Positions 51,286 through 61,465 of a DNA stretch of 64,000 nt are shown in pieces (positions within the stretch are counted from its first letter, which is position 1; the number at the start of each line of letters is the position of its first letter). The DNA lies in assembly GCA_019114265.1 (NCBI GenBank), contig DXFV01000042.1:1-64000 (forward strand). Direction: 5' to 3'. A program made the translations under genes and the position numbers. The notes beneath the pieces are model-generated. The model was given only the letters and a program-made list of their open reading frames with translations, ran no database searches and was not told the DNA's origin. The DNA comes from Anaerofilum faecale (lineage in GTDB: Bacteria > Bacillota > Clostridia > Oscillospirales > Ruminococcaceae).

Positions 51286-52238
51286 GCCGCCCCCCTTTTC
51301 CGGTTGATCCAGTCGCCCGCCGCAAGGCTGCACACCATCAGCAGCGCCGACAGCCCGAACACCCCTTGCAGCATCGGGTAATCGCGGTAGCGCACCGCCT
51401 CGCGCATCACGGTGCCCACCCCCGGATAGCCAAAGACGTTCTCCACCAGCATCGCGCCGCCCAGCGCCTGCCCCAGACCGAGAAAGGCGCGGGCAATGAT
51501 GGGGGGCGCGGCGTTGCGCAGCAGGTACACCCGCCGGATGCGCCCCTCGGCCAGCCCCTTGGCGCGCGCGCCGGTGAGATACGGCCGGGAGGCCACCGCC
51601 AGACAACTGGCGCGGGCGGTGAAGAAAAAGCCCGGCGTCATCACCAGCCACAGCGACACCGTCGGCAGCAGCGCGTGCAGCGCGAGGTCTGCCAGCCGCT
51701 GCACCGGACCGGTATAGACGGCAAAGGCGGTCTCTCCCCCGCCCAGCGGCAGCCATCCGCTGGGGGCGGCCACGCAGAACAGAAGCAAAAGACCGATGAG
51801 ATACGGCGGCGTCTCACACAGCAGCGACGCCGCCGCGGACAGCACCCGGTCGGCCCTCTCGCTGCGCACGCACCACAGCGCCAGCGCCACCCCGGCGGCG
51901 AGGCTGGCCGCCAGGCTCACCGCCATCAGACCCGCCGTCCAGGGCAGGCGCTGGGCCAGCACCTCGGCCACCGGCATGTGGTAGTGGATGCTGTAGCCCC
52001 AGTCCCCGCGCAGGTTTCGGGACACTGTGTCCCGAAACTGCTGTGCCAGCGGTTTGTCCAGCCCGTACCATTCCCGCAGCTGCTCCAGCTGCTCGGCGGT
52101 GTAGGCGGCGTCCATCTCCTCGCCGCCCACCGCGCTGGAATACTGCAGCGGGTCGCCGGGCATCAGGCGGGGAAGGAAAAAGTTGAACAGGTACAGCGCC
52201 ACCAGCGTGGCCGCAAACAGCAGCGCTCTGCGCTTCAT
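51282..52238 (-). CDS. ABC transporter permease, DppB/NikB type
   Basis: A 318-residue permease with the DppB/NikB pattern: RLMPGDPL near residue 24, YGLDKPLAQQFRDTV, and the EAA-like loop YLLTGARAKGLAEGRIRRVYLLRNA-type segment near 225-250, followed by LVENVFGYPGVG. GGGGGAA precedes the ATG at 52238. It would import peptides, nickel chelates or a similar small solute; the substrate protein sequence does not settle which. Confidence 0.9.
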   Translation of the reverse strand: MKRRALLFAATLVALYLFNFFLPRLMPGDPLQYSSAVGGEEMDAAYTAEQLEQLREWYGLDKPLAQQFRDTVSRNLRGDWGYSIHYHMPVAEVLAQRLPWTAGLMAVSLAASLAAGVALALWCVRSERADRVLSAAASLLCETPPYLIGLLLLFCVAAPSGWLPLGGGETAFAVYTGPVQRLADLALHALLPTVSLWLVMTPGFFFTARASCLAVASRPYLTGARAKGLAEGRIRRVYLLRNAAPPIIARAFLGLGQALGGAMLVENVFGYPGVGTVMREAVRYRDYPMLQGVFGLSALLMVCSLAAGDWINRKRGAA

Positions 52239-52264
52239 CGGTTTTCCCCCTTTCATTCCATGCC

Positions 52265-52316
52265 AAAGGCTTCCCCCTGGGGGGGAAGCTGTCACGCGAA
52301 GCGTGACTGATGAGGG
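52265..52316 (+). repeat. Two-hairpin dispersed repeat, copy 3
   Basis: GGCTTCCCCC-TGG-GGGGGAAGCT forms hairpin one and GTCACGC-GAA-GCGTGAC hairpin two, followed by TGATGAGGGG. It lies inside the ABC operon between the binding-protein gene and its first permease, and would be transcribed within the mRNA in the opposite sense. Confidence 0.85.
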
Positions 52317-52372
52317 GAAGTCCGGCGGACCGCACCCGCTTCCCCCGGCCGCTGTGCAGGCATCCGCTCTGC

Positions 52373-53932
52373 TCACCGCAGCATATACGACAGCCGGTTC
52401 TGCTCGGCCTGCTGATAGGCATAGGTCTTCATCCATCCGTCGTACACATCCTTGCGGTACATCGAATAGGATGACCTGGTGGCCACCACCACCAGCGGGA
52501 TCTCCCGGCTGATCTCCACCTGCAGCTCGGCCAGCAGCTCCTTGCGCCTGTCCGGGTCGGGTTCCGCCTTTTGTGCGTCGGCCAGCGCGGTGATGGCCGC
52601 GTTTTCGTATCCGATCGGCCCCATGTTGTGGGGGTTGCCGCCCTTGTTTTTGGCGGTGTCGGAGAAAACGGTGCGCAGATAATCGGGCGGATTGTTCCCC
52701 CATCCGCCGTTCGACACCAGCGTCAGCTCGTAATCGCCCGCATTCACCATCTGGTCGCGAGTGGCGGAGTCATACGCCTGCACCGTCACCGCCACGCCCG
52801 CCGCCTGCAGATCGTTCGCCAGCAGCTCGGCGATGGCCAGGTCGTCGCCGGAATCGGCGCACAGCATCGTCAGCTCCAGCCCCAGCGGCTCCAGCAATGC
52901 CTTCGCCTTGCCGGGTCGGTAGGGATACTGCACGCAGCCGGGCGCGTAGTAGGGGCTGGAGGGCGGCACATCCCCCGCGCTGCCCACGCTGCCCGCGCCG
53001 CGGAATACCTTGTCCACCACCGCCTGCCGGTCCAGCGCCCAATACAGCGCCTCACGCAGCGATTTGTCCAGCAGCTGCGGGCATTTTTCAAAGTTCACCA
53101 GCAGCTTTGTGCCCATGTCGTCGCTCTTTTCCACCAGCCCGATCGACGGGTCGTCCCGGTAGCGTCCGGCCAGGTCGGCGGGCATGTCGGTGATGTCGAT
53201 CTCGCCCCTCTCAAAGGCCAGCAGCGGATCGCTCACCGGCACGAACAGCACCCGCTGGGCCGCCGGGGTGCCCGCGCAGAAATCGTTTTGGGCGGTGAAC
53301 TCATAGCTGCCGGTGGCCGCGTCGTAGCCGGTGCAGGCATACGCGCCGCTGCCCACCAGATAGCCCTCGCCGGTGTAGGTGTAGGGGTCGTCCACCTGTT
53401 CCCAGATGTGCCTGGGCAGGATCACAAAGCTGCCCAGCGCCGACAGGGTGTCGGCGTCGGTGCGGGCGGCGGTGATGGTGATGGTGCGCTCGTCCTGCAC
53501 CGCACAGCTCTCCACCAGGAAGGCGTCCCCCGCCCCCAGGCTGGCCGACACCGGCGGATGGGCGCGGTAGTAGTCGATGGTGAAGGCCACGTCGGCGGCG
53601 GTGAGCGGCGTGCCGTCCTGGAACTTTGCGCCCGCGCGCAGGGTGAAGGTGTACTCGCTGCCGCTTTGCCGCCAGCTCTCGGCCAGCCAGCCCACGTCGC
53701 CCGTCTCGTCCTTTTCGAGCAGGCTGCCGTACACCAGCCGCATCCTGGCCTGGCCCGGCCCGCGGGACTGGTGCAGAAAGGGGTTGGGCGCGCCCCAGTC
53801 GGTGCCGCCCGCCAGACGCAGCGTCTGCACCTGGCCGGGCAGCAGGCTGCCCGTCTGGGACGCCGGGGCCGCACAGCCCGCCAGCAGCGCCAGCGCCAGC
53901 AGCACGGACAGGAGGCGTTTGCGGTATTTCAT
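52373..53932 (-). CDS. ABC transporter substrate-binding lipoprotein, peptide/nickel type (SBP_bac_5)
   Basis: A 519-residue family 5 extracellular binding protein. Signal peptide with LLAGC, lipid Cys20. Hallmarks are LVYGSLLEKDE, WRQSGSEYTFTLRAGAKFQDGTPLTAADVAF (the SBP5 signature, about residues 87-117), and YWALDRQAVVDKVFRG. It delivers substrate to the permeases encoded after it. The sequence fits peptide or nickel/metallophore binders and gives no clear histidine metal site. AAGGATGAG precedes the start. It is the first gene behind a long structured leader with a terminator. Confidence 0.9.
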   Translation of the reverse strand: MKYRKRLLSVLLALALLAGCAAPASQTGSLLPGQVQTLRLAGGTDWGAPNPFLHQSRGPGQARMRLVYGSLLEKDETGDVGWLAESWRQSGSEYTFTLRAGAKFQDGTPLTAADVAFTIDYYRAHPPVSASLGAGDAFLVESCAVQDERTITITAARTDADTLSALGSFVILPRHIWEQVDDPYTYTGEGYLVGSGAYACTGYDAATGSYEFTAQNDFCAGTPAAQRVLFVPVSDPLLAFERGEIDITDMPADLAGRYRDDPSIGLVEKSDDMGTKLLVNFEKCPQLLDKSLREALYWALDRQAVVDKVFRGAGSVGSAGDVPPSSPYYAPGCVQYPYRPGKAKALLEPLGLELTMLCADSGDDLAIAELLANDLQAAGVAVTVQAYDSATRDQMVNAGDYELTLVSNGGWGNNPPDYLRTVFSDTAKNKGGNPHNMGPIGYENAAITALADAQKAEPDPDRRKELLAELQVEISREIPLVVVATRSSYSMYRKDVYDGWMKTYAYQQAEQNRLSYMLR

Positions 53933-53966
53933 CGTCTCATCCTTTCGTTTTTCATGGCACGGCCGC

Positions 53967-54013
53967 AAAAAAGCGGCCAGACAGGGCGGAACTCCTTCCG
54001 TCTGCCTGGCCGC
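53967..54013 (-). terminator. Leader terminator upstream of the substrate-binding protein gene
   Basis: A 12-base-pair stem with one G-U pair and a run of six T on the minus strand, about 35 bases before the start codon. A terminator before the first gene implies conditional readthrough. Confidence 0.8.
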
Positions 54014-54158
54014 TGCGTGTCTGCCCGATGGCCGGGAGCTGCTGCTCCGGAACAAGGCGGGGCCTGCCTGGCCCCTCTGCGCGCGAGCCGGTTGTGCGCA
54101 TGGTTCTGTGCGGGGCGCTGTGCGCCGCCCGCCGGTCTTCCTGACCGGCCGATACAGT
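53967..54158 (-). promoter_or_regulatory. Structured leader of the ABC operon with terminator, candidate riboswitch/attenuator
   Basis: The minus-strand RNA between the promoter and the first gene has a chain of hairpins: CCGGTC-AGGAA-GACCGG, GGCGC-ACA-GCGCC, GGGGCC-AGGCA-GGCCCC and GGAGC-AGCA-GCTCC. Then a terminator stem (GCGGCCAGGCAG with CTGTCTGGCCGC) and six U. After the U run comes GCGGCC, which can pair with the terminator's 3' arm GGCCGC and so compete with it. No known aptamer core was recognised. The remaining stretch 53933-54161 has no gene. Confidence 0.55.
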
Positions 54159-54161
54159 ATC

Positions 54162-54191
54162 AGCATACCATATCCCGCCCCGCGCTGTCAA
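54162..54191 (-). promoter_or_regulatory. Promoter of the peptide/nickel-type ABC operon
   Basis: Minus-strand TTGACA and TATGCT with an 18-base spacer. The leader is about 220 bases long. Confidence 0.65.
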
Positions 54192-54386
54192 CGCGCCGCA
54201 CGGCGCCAAAAACTTGTTCGCTTCCAAACAAGACTTGTGCAAATGGGCAAATTTCCTTTTTATTTCCAGCGAATTATGCAACGTTTTGTCCTGTTTTCAC
54301 GGTTTTGCAAAGGGAAACCGGGGATTTTTTGTCGCTGTTTGCTCTTGAAATCAAGGGCGAAAAATGGCTAAAATGAATATGACCCA

Positions 54387-54415
54387 TCGAAAGACGGGCT
54401 ATTTTGTTGTACAAT
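54387..54415 (+). promoter_or_regulatory. Promoter of the dehydratase activase operon
   Basis: TCGAAA and TACAAT with a 17-base spacer; the gap 54192-54386 contains nothing else that I can support. Confidence 0.55.
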
Positions 54416-54461
54416 CCTATTCTACTATATGAAATAAGTAAGGCGGAAAGGGGTTTTTTGC

Positions 54462-57370
54462 TTGAGGATCGGCCTTGACATCGGTTCCACCACCATCAAA
54501 TGCGCCGTGCTGGACGACAACGGCCAGCTGGTGCATTCCAGCTACGAGCGTCACTACAGTCACATCACCGAAAAAGCCGCCCAGCTGCTGGAGCAGCTGG
54601 CGGAAAACGGCATCGCCGACGCACAGCTGGCCATCTCGGGCTCGGCCGGCATGGGCCTTGCACAGCGGTGCGGCGTGCCGTTCGTGCAGGAGGTGTTCGC
54701 CACCCGTGTGGCGGCCCAGCGCCTGGCGCCTGCCACCGACGCCATCATCGAGCTGGGCGGCGAGGATGCCAAGATCCTCTTTCTGACCAATGGCACCGAG
54801 GTGCGCATGAACGGCAGCTGTGCCGGCGGCACCGGCGCTTTCATCGACCAGATGGCCACCCTGCTGCACCTGACCCCCACCGAGCTGGACGAGGAGGCCA
54901 AAAAGGCCGAAAAGACCTACACCATCGCCAGCCGGTGCGGCGTGTTCGCCAAAACCGACGTGCAGCCGCTGCTGAACCAGGGCGCGCGCATCCCGGACAT
55001 CGCCGCCAGCATCCTGGCCGCGGTGGCCAACCAGACCATCGCCGGCCTGGCGCAGGGCCGCCCCATCGACGGCAACGTGCTCTATCTGGGCGGGCCGCTC
55101 ACCTTCTTCTCGCAGCTGCGGGTGGCGTTCGACAAAGCGCTGGACCTCACCGGCACCTGCCCGGAAAACAGCCTTTTGTATGTGGCGATGGGCGCGGCCT
55201 TCTACGCCGACGCCGCCTTCGATCCCGCCGTCGTGGCCGCGCGCATCCGCGAGACGGCCGGCGAGGGCAGCTATGCCAGCCAGCCGCCGCTGTTCGCGAA
55301 CGCGCAGGAGTATGAGGAGTTCCACGCCCGCCACCTGAAAGCCTGCGTCCCCCGCCTGGCCTTCGGCGAGGATGTGGGCCCGGTGCACATCGGCATCGAC
55401 GCCGGCAGCACCACCCTGAAAATGGCGGTCATCGACGGCAGCGGCAACCTGCTCTTCACCAGCTACCAGCCGAACTCCGGCAACCCCATCCCGCTGGTGC
55501 GGCAGCTTTTGCAGGACCTCTACAGCCGGCACCCCGGCCTGTGCATCGCCAGCGTCACCACCACCGGCTACGGCGAGGCGCTGGTGAAGAGCGCCTTCGA
55601 GGCCGATTTCAGCATCGTGGAGACGGTGGCACACTTCACCGCCGCGCGGCACTTCCTGCCCGACGTGGATTTCGTCATCGACATCGGCGGCCAGGACATG
55701 AAGTGCTTCAAGATCGAGAACGGGGCCATCAGCGATATCTTCCTGAACGAGGCCTGCTCCTCCGGCTGCGGCAGCTTTTTGCAGACCTTCGCCGAGGCGC
55801 TGGGCTACACGGTGCCGGAATTCGCCAAACTGGCCCTCTTTGCCGACCATCCGGTGGACCTGGGCAGCCGGTGCACCGTGTTCATGAACTCCAGCGTCAA
55901 GCAGGCCCAGAAGGACGGCGCGTCGATCGAGAACATCTCGGCCGGCCTGTCCATCAGCGTGGTGAAGAACGCGCTGTATAAGGTGATCCGCGCCTCCCGC
56001 CCCGAGGAGCTGGGACGCCGCATCGTGGTGCAGGGCGGCACCTTCTACAACGAGGCGGTGCTGCGCGCCTTCGAGCAGGAGATGGGCGTGCAGGTGATCC
56101 GCCCCGACATCGCCGGCCTGATGGGCGCGTTCGGCGCGGCGCTGTACGGCAAGGCCCACGCGGCCCCCGGCGCGCGCAGCCAGGTGCTGAGCGCCGAAGC
56201 GCTGCGCGGCTTCACCCACGAGGTGAAGAGCATCGTCTGCGGCGGCTGCGGGAACCACTGCCAGCTCACCGTGAACACCTTCGCGGGCGGCAAGAAATAC
56301 ATCAGCGGCAACCGGTGCGAAAAGCCGGTGACCCACCAGGATTCCGACGTCCAGCGCGACCTCTACGCCTACAAGCTCAAAAGCCTGCTGGCCTACAGGC
56401 CCATCCCCGGCCCCCGCGGAAAGATCGGCATCCCGCTGGCGCTGAACATGTACGAACTGCTGCCCTTCTGGCACACCTTCTTCACCCGCCTGGGCTTCGA
56501 GGTGGTCACCAGCCCGGTGTCCAACCGCCAGCTGTACCTGTCCGGCCAGGCCACCATCCCCAGCGACACCGTCTGCTTCCCGGCGAAACTCGTGCACGGC
56601 CACATCCGGGCGCTGTCCGGCATGGGGGTGGACGCGGTGTTCTACCCCTGCCTGACCTACAACCTGGACGAAGGCCTGGGCGACAACCACTACAACTGCC
56701 CGGTGGTGGCCTACTACCCCGAGGTGGTCGAGGCCAACTGCCGCGAGCTGACCGGCATCCCCTTCATCTACGATTACATCGGCATCCATCGCCGCAAAGA
56801 CTTCGAGAAGAAGATGCCCGCCATCCTGGCCAAATACTTCTCCGGCATCACCGCCGCCGAAGTGAAGGCCGCGTCGGACGCCGCGTATGCGGAATACGAG
56901 CGCCACATGGCCGACATCCGCGCCGAGGGCGGCCGCATCATCGCCCGCGCCCGCGAGGAGAAACGCCCCATCGTGGTGCTGGCGGGACGCCCCTACCATG
57001 TGGACCCCGAGGTGAACCACGGCATCGACCGCCTGGTGTGCAGCTGCGGCGCGGCGGTGGTCACCGAGGACAGCGTCAGCTGGCTGGAGGAGAAATTCCC
57101 CACCCGCGTGCTGAACCAGTGGACCTACCATTCCCGCCTCTACGCGGCGGCGAAGTATGTGTGCAGCCAGCCCGACATGGAGCTGGTGCAGCTGGTGAGC
57201 TTCGGCTGCGGCGTGGACGCCATCACCACCGACGAGACCCGCGAGATCCTCCACAGCGAGGGACGCCTGTACACCCAGATCAAGATCGACGAGATCACCA
57301 ACCTCGGCGCGGTGAACATCCGGCTGCGCAGCCTGTTCGCCGCCATCGAGGCCCGAAAGGAGGCGCAGAA

Positions 57371-57374
<4 letters not shown>
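54462..57374 (+). CDS. Acyl-CoA dehydratase activase (HgdC/BcrA-BadF tandem)
   Basis: A 970-residue ASKHA-type ATPase. Two activase modules: LDIGSTTIKCAVLDD near residue 5-19 and IGIDAGSTTLKMAVIDG near 309-325. Each carries a cysteine likely to ligate a shared 4Fe-4S cluster: NGSCAGGTGAF and NEACSSGCGSF. A C-terminal domain of the DUF2229 type follows, with CGGCGNHC and NRCEKP cysteine motifs. Such proteins use ATP to send a low-potential electron to 2-hydroxyacyl-CoA dehydratases. Starts with TTG at 54462 after AAAGGGG; the family match begins at once. It overlaps the next gene by 4 bases. Partner dehydratase is not here, so the role may differ. Confidence 0.85.
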
Positions 57375-58657
<1,283 letters not shown>

Positions 58658-58664
58658 CGCCCCC

Positions 58665-58693
58665 TTGCCTGCGGCGCGGGGATGTGGTAAGAT
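58665..58693 (+). promoter_or_regulatory. Promoter of the small membrane protein gene
   Basis: TTGCCT and TAAGAT with a 17-base spacer, 30 bases before the ATG. Confidence 0.55.
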
Positions 58694-58723
58694 AATGGCA
58701 TCCAGACCCAAGGGAGGAACACC

Positions 58724-59137
58724 ATGCAGATCCTGATCGCGCTGCTTGTTGTGGCGGCCGTTGTTGTATTCACCTATCTCATCGTCCAAAAGCAGGACCA
58801 GCGCCGCCGCGTGGGCAGGGCCATCTGTGCCGAATACCGCACCGACCTGCCCTTCGACCTGTGCATGGACGCGATGCGCTGCCAGACGGACGACGACATC
58901 TTCGTCTACGACTTCACCCGCCAGACGGACGGCAGCTTCCTTTTGCACTTCACGATGCACCGCGCCACCAGCCAGCCGATGGACACGCTGTACCAGATGC
59001 GCATCGACGGCGGCAGCCGGACGGTCATCAGCCTGAACTTCATCCGGGAGGCCTTCGGCAATCCGGAACCGGTGTTCGGGGTGGAGCTGCTGGACGCCTT
59101 CATCTGCCGCAAGCTCTCGGCCGAGCGCACGGCCTGA
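58724..59137 (+). CDS. Small membrane-anchored protein of unknown function
   Basis: A 137-residue protein with one N-terminal membrane helix (LIALLVVAAVVVFTYLIV, residues 4-21) followed by a QKQDQRRRVGR positive stretch, so the rest is probably cytoplasmic. The soluble part (about 35-130) has alternating beta strands such as DDIFVYDFTRQTDGSFLLHF and ends with an amphipathic helix. GGGAGG precedes the ATG. I do not recognise the family. It stands alone between the activase genes and tRNA-Met. Confidence 0.65.
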   Translation: MQILIALLVVAAVVVFTYLIVQKQDQRRRVGRAICAEYRTDLPFDLCMDAMRCQTDDDIFVYDFTRQTDGSFLLHFTMHRATSQPMDTLYQMRIDGGSRTVISLNFIREAFGNPEPVFGVELLDAFICRKLSAERTA

Positions 59138-59214
59138 GGGCAAAAAGGGCTTTCCTTTTGCGAAGGTATCTGATATAATAAAAGGGTGCCCCCATTTTGG
59201 GCGGCGCTTTTTTC

Positions 59215-59291
59215 GGGCCAGTAGCTCAGCTGGTCAGAGCTGTCGGCTCATAACCGATTGGTCGCGGGTTCAAGTCCTGCCTGGCCCACCA
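59215..59291 (+). tRNA. tRNA-Met (anticodon CAT)
   Basis: A full cloverleaf with encoded CCA: acceptor GGGCCAG/CTGGCCC, D arm around AGCTGGTCA, anticodon loop CTCATAA in GTCGG/CCGAT, and T arm GCGGG-TTCAAGT-CCTGC. The first acceptor pair is intact and the sequence resembles elongator rather than initiator Met. A lysidine-modified Ile2 tRNA also reads CAT, so amino acid identity is slightly uncertain. TATAAT lies at 59174. Confidence 0.95.
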
Positions 59292-59325
59292 AAAATCCCG
59301 AACGCGAAATGCGTTCGGGATTTTT
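59291..59325 (+). terminator. Terminator immediately after tRNA-Met
   Basis: AAAAATCCCGAACGC pairs with its full complement around a 5-base loop and ends in TTTTT. It begins on the CCA end of the tRNA. Confidence 0.95.
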
Positions 59326-59413
59326 CCTTTTTCCCTCTTCCCTCTTCCTTTTTCCACCCCTTTTTTGGAGGGAAGAGGGAAAGAACGGGGCTACAGCACC
59401 GGGCGGCTCCCCC

Positions 59414-59480
59414 AAAGGCTTCCCCCCTGGGGGGGAAGCTGTCGCCGCAGGCGACGGATGAGGGGAGAGCTTCCCCTCCC
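59414..59480 (+). repeat. Two-hairpin dispersed repeat, copy 4
   Basis: GGCTTCCCCC-CTGG-GGGGGAAGCT, then GTCGCC-GCA-GGCGAC and GGATGAGGGG. The 515-base gap 59138-59652 otherwise contains the tRNA, terminators and no supported gene. Confidence 0.85.
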
Positions 59481-59546
59481 GCACAAACCACCGTTTTTCC
59501 TGCAAACCGCGTCTCTTCTGCCACGCCATCGGCAGCAAACAAAAGC

Positions 59547-59592
59547 AAAAGGGCCCGCCGCCTGCAAATTCACAGGCGGCAAGCCCTTTTTG
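59547..59592. terminator. Terminator downstream of prs
   Basis: An imperfect stem pairs AAAAGGGC and GCCGCCTG with CAGGCGGC and GCCCTTTT; A and T runs flank both sides, so it may act in both directions. Confidence 0.75.
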
Positions 59593-59652
59593 GCTTGCTG
59601 CATGATTTTTGCTGCCAACGGCCGCCCCACTCGTTGGGGTGCCGGCGCTTTC

Positions 59653-60804
59653 TCAGCCCTTGCGATGGCGGGCCAGCAGCTGCTCGATCTTCGCATGGGG
59701 ATCGAGGATGGAGCTGACCGAAATGTCGTGGTTCAGGGCCACGATGAAGTAGGCGATGTACTTGGACACATCCACCTCGTGGAACCAGGGACGACTCAGC
59801 AGCTCGGGGGTGCGATAGGTCAGGTTGGTGCCCAGCACGCCGGTGATGATGCCCTGCTCCACCGCCTTGTCGAAGGACTCCAGGCCGTTGGTGAAGATGG
59901 TGTAGGTGGCGTAGGCGAAGATGCGGTTTGCGCCGCGCTCCTTCAGCTCATAGCCGATGTCCAGCATGCTCTCGCCGGAGGAGATGATGTCGTCCGCAAT
60001 AAAGACGTCCTTGCCCTTCACGCTCTCGCCCAGATACTCGTGGGCGACGATGGGGTTGCGGCCGTTCACGATGCGGCTGTAGTCGCGGCGCTTGTAGAAC
60101 ATGCCCAGGTTCACGCCCAGCACGCTGGCGTAGTACATGTTGCGGTTCATGGCGCCCTCGTCCGGGCTGATGACCATGAAGTTGTCGCGGTCGGGCTGGA
60201 GGTCGGGGTAGGCCTTCAGCAGCGCCTTCAGCACCTGGTAGGTGGGCATGGCGTTGTCGAAGCCCATGATGGGCACAGCGTTCTGCACACGGGGATCGTG
60301 CGCGTCGAAGGTGATGATGTTGCTCACGCCCATGTTCTGCAGCTCCTGCAGCGCGAAGGCACAGTCGAGGCTCTCGCGGTAGCTGCGGCGGTGCTGGCGG
60401 CTGCCGTACAGCATGGGCATGATGACGTTGATGCGGTGGGCCTTGCCGCTGGCGGCCTGGATCAGACGCTTGAGATCCTGGAAATGGTCGTCGGGCGACA
60501 TGTAGTTCTCGTGTCCGAACATCTTGTAGGTACAGTTGTAGTTGCCCATGTCGGTGATGATATACAGGTCATCGCCGCGCACGGTCTGCTTGATCATACC
60601 CTTGCCGTCACCGGACGAAAAGCGGGGGCATTCGCTGGGGATGATAAAGGTGTCCTCGGTATGGCCGGCTTCTTTGGCCCATCTGGTGAGGTGCGCGTCG
60701 ATCAGGGCGCCCTGCTCCACCGCGCCGGGAGCCACGATCAGGCCCAGCTCTGCCACACTGGTTTCTTTGCCAAATACATCTCTCGCATTGTTCGCGTGTA
60801 CCAT
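59653..60804 (-). CDS. prs: Ribose-phosphate pyrophosphokinase
   Basis: A 383-residue PRPP synthetase that makes 5-phosphoribosyl diphosphate from ribose-5-phosphate and ATP for nucleotide, NAD and histidine synthesis. The PRPP-binding loop FIADDIISSGESMLD and the SSGDGKGMIKQTVRGDDLYII stretch, together with ITFDAHDPRV, fit the longer Prs form of anaerobic Clostridia (about 380 residues, against 315 in E. coli). The ATG at 60804 is used since the conserved start HANNARDVFG follows; GGAGGAG lies 11 bases upstream, a bit far, so a longer start at 60828 cannot be excluded. An extended -10 (TGTTACAAT) lies about 110 bases upstream. Confidence 0.88.
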   Translation of the reverse strand: MVHANNARDVFGKETSVAELGLIVAPGAVEQGALIDAHLTRWAKEAGHTEDTFIIPSECPRFSSGDGKGMIKQTVRGDDLYIITDMGNYNCTYKMFGHENYMSPDDHFQDLKRLIQAASGKAHRINVIMPMLYGSRQHRRSYRESLDCAFALQELQNMGVSNIITFDAHDPRVQNAVPIMGFDNAMPTYQVLKALLKAYPDLQPDRDNFMVISPDEGAMNRNMYYASVLGVNLGMFYKRRDYSRIVNGRNPIVAHEYLGESVKGKDVFIADDIISSGESMLDIGYELKERGANRIFAYATYTIFTNGLESFDKAVEQGIITGVLGTNLTYRTPELLSRPWFHEVDVSKYIAYFIVALNHDISVSSILDPHAKIEQLLARHRKG

Positions 60805-61045
60805 GTAGTGTAACACTCCTCCGTTCATTCGCCAATCTTCGTTCGACAATCCACACAGCGGGCGGCCGCTCCCTGTTCTGGGCAGACCACCCCTATATGG
60901 ATATTGTAACACACTTCGACAAAAAATCACAGGTAATTTCGTGCAAAACAAAATTTTCTGTAACTTGTCTGTAAACTTTCTGCAGGACGAGGAAAAAGTA
61001 GAACTTCTGCCCAATCGGGCCAATTTTTTGTTTTGGGCGATGCAG

Positions 61046-61092
61046 CGAAAAACAAAAGCGCCCCCGCCGCCCAAAACGGGCAGCGGGAGCGC
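61046..61092 (-). terminator. Terminator of the alpha ribosomal operon
   Basis: Minus-strand GCGCTCCCGCTGCCC pairs with GGGCGGCGGGGGCGC around GTTTT, followed by TTTTGTTTTT. It follows rplQ by under 60 bases. The gap 60805-61045 holds the prs promoter region and no gene. Confidence 0.9.
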
Positions 61093-61100
61093 ATGCGAAC

Positions 61101-61442
61101 TCAAACCAGCTCGATGATGGCCATCTCGGCAGCGTCGCCGCGACGGGCGCCGATCTTCACGATGCGGGTGTAACCGCCGGTGCGATCAGCATACTTGGGG
61201 GCGATCTCGTCGATCACCTTTTTGGCAACGGTCTCCTTGGTGATGTAGGAGAACACCTGACGCTTCGCGTGCAGGTCCTCGCGCTTGCCGAGGGTTACCA
61301 TCTTCTCCGCCATCGAACGCACCTCTTTGGCGCGGGTGACGGTGGTCTCGATCTTGCCGTTCTCGAACAGGTATGTCACCATGCCACGCAGCATCGACTT
61401 GCGGTGGTCACTGGTTCTGCCAAGCTTTCTGGTACCGGGCAT
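61101..61442 (-). CDS. rplQ: 50S ribosomal protein L17
   Basis: A 113-residue ribosomal protein; the start KLGRTSDHRKSMLRGMVTYLFENGKIETT and the middle VTRAKEVRSMAEKMVTLGK match L17. It lines the peptide exit region of the large subunit. It follows rpoA by 23 bases with AAAGGAG before its ATG and is the last gene of the alpha operon before the terminator. Confidence 0.98.
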   Translation of the reverse strand: MPGTRKLGRTSDHRKSMLRGMVTYLFENGKIETTVTRAKEVRSMAEKMVTLGKREDLHAKRQVFSYITKETVAKKVIDEIAPKYADRTGGYTRIVKIGARRGDAAEMAIIELV

Positions 61443-61465
61443 CCCGTTTCACTCCTTTGCAGTAA

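Noticed and set aside
54122..54158. A GTCAGGAAGACCGG sequence resembling the B12 box of cobalamin riboswitches
   Set aside because: It lies at the 5' end of the leader instead of the 3' end, forms a simple hairpin with its neighbour, and the rest of the cobalamin aptamer is missing.
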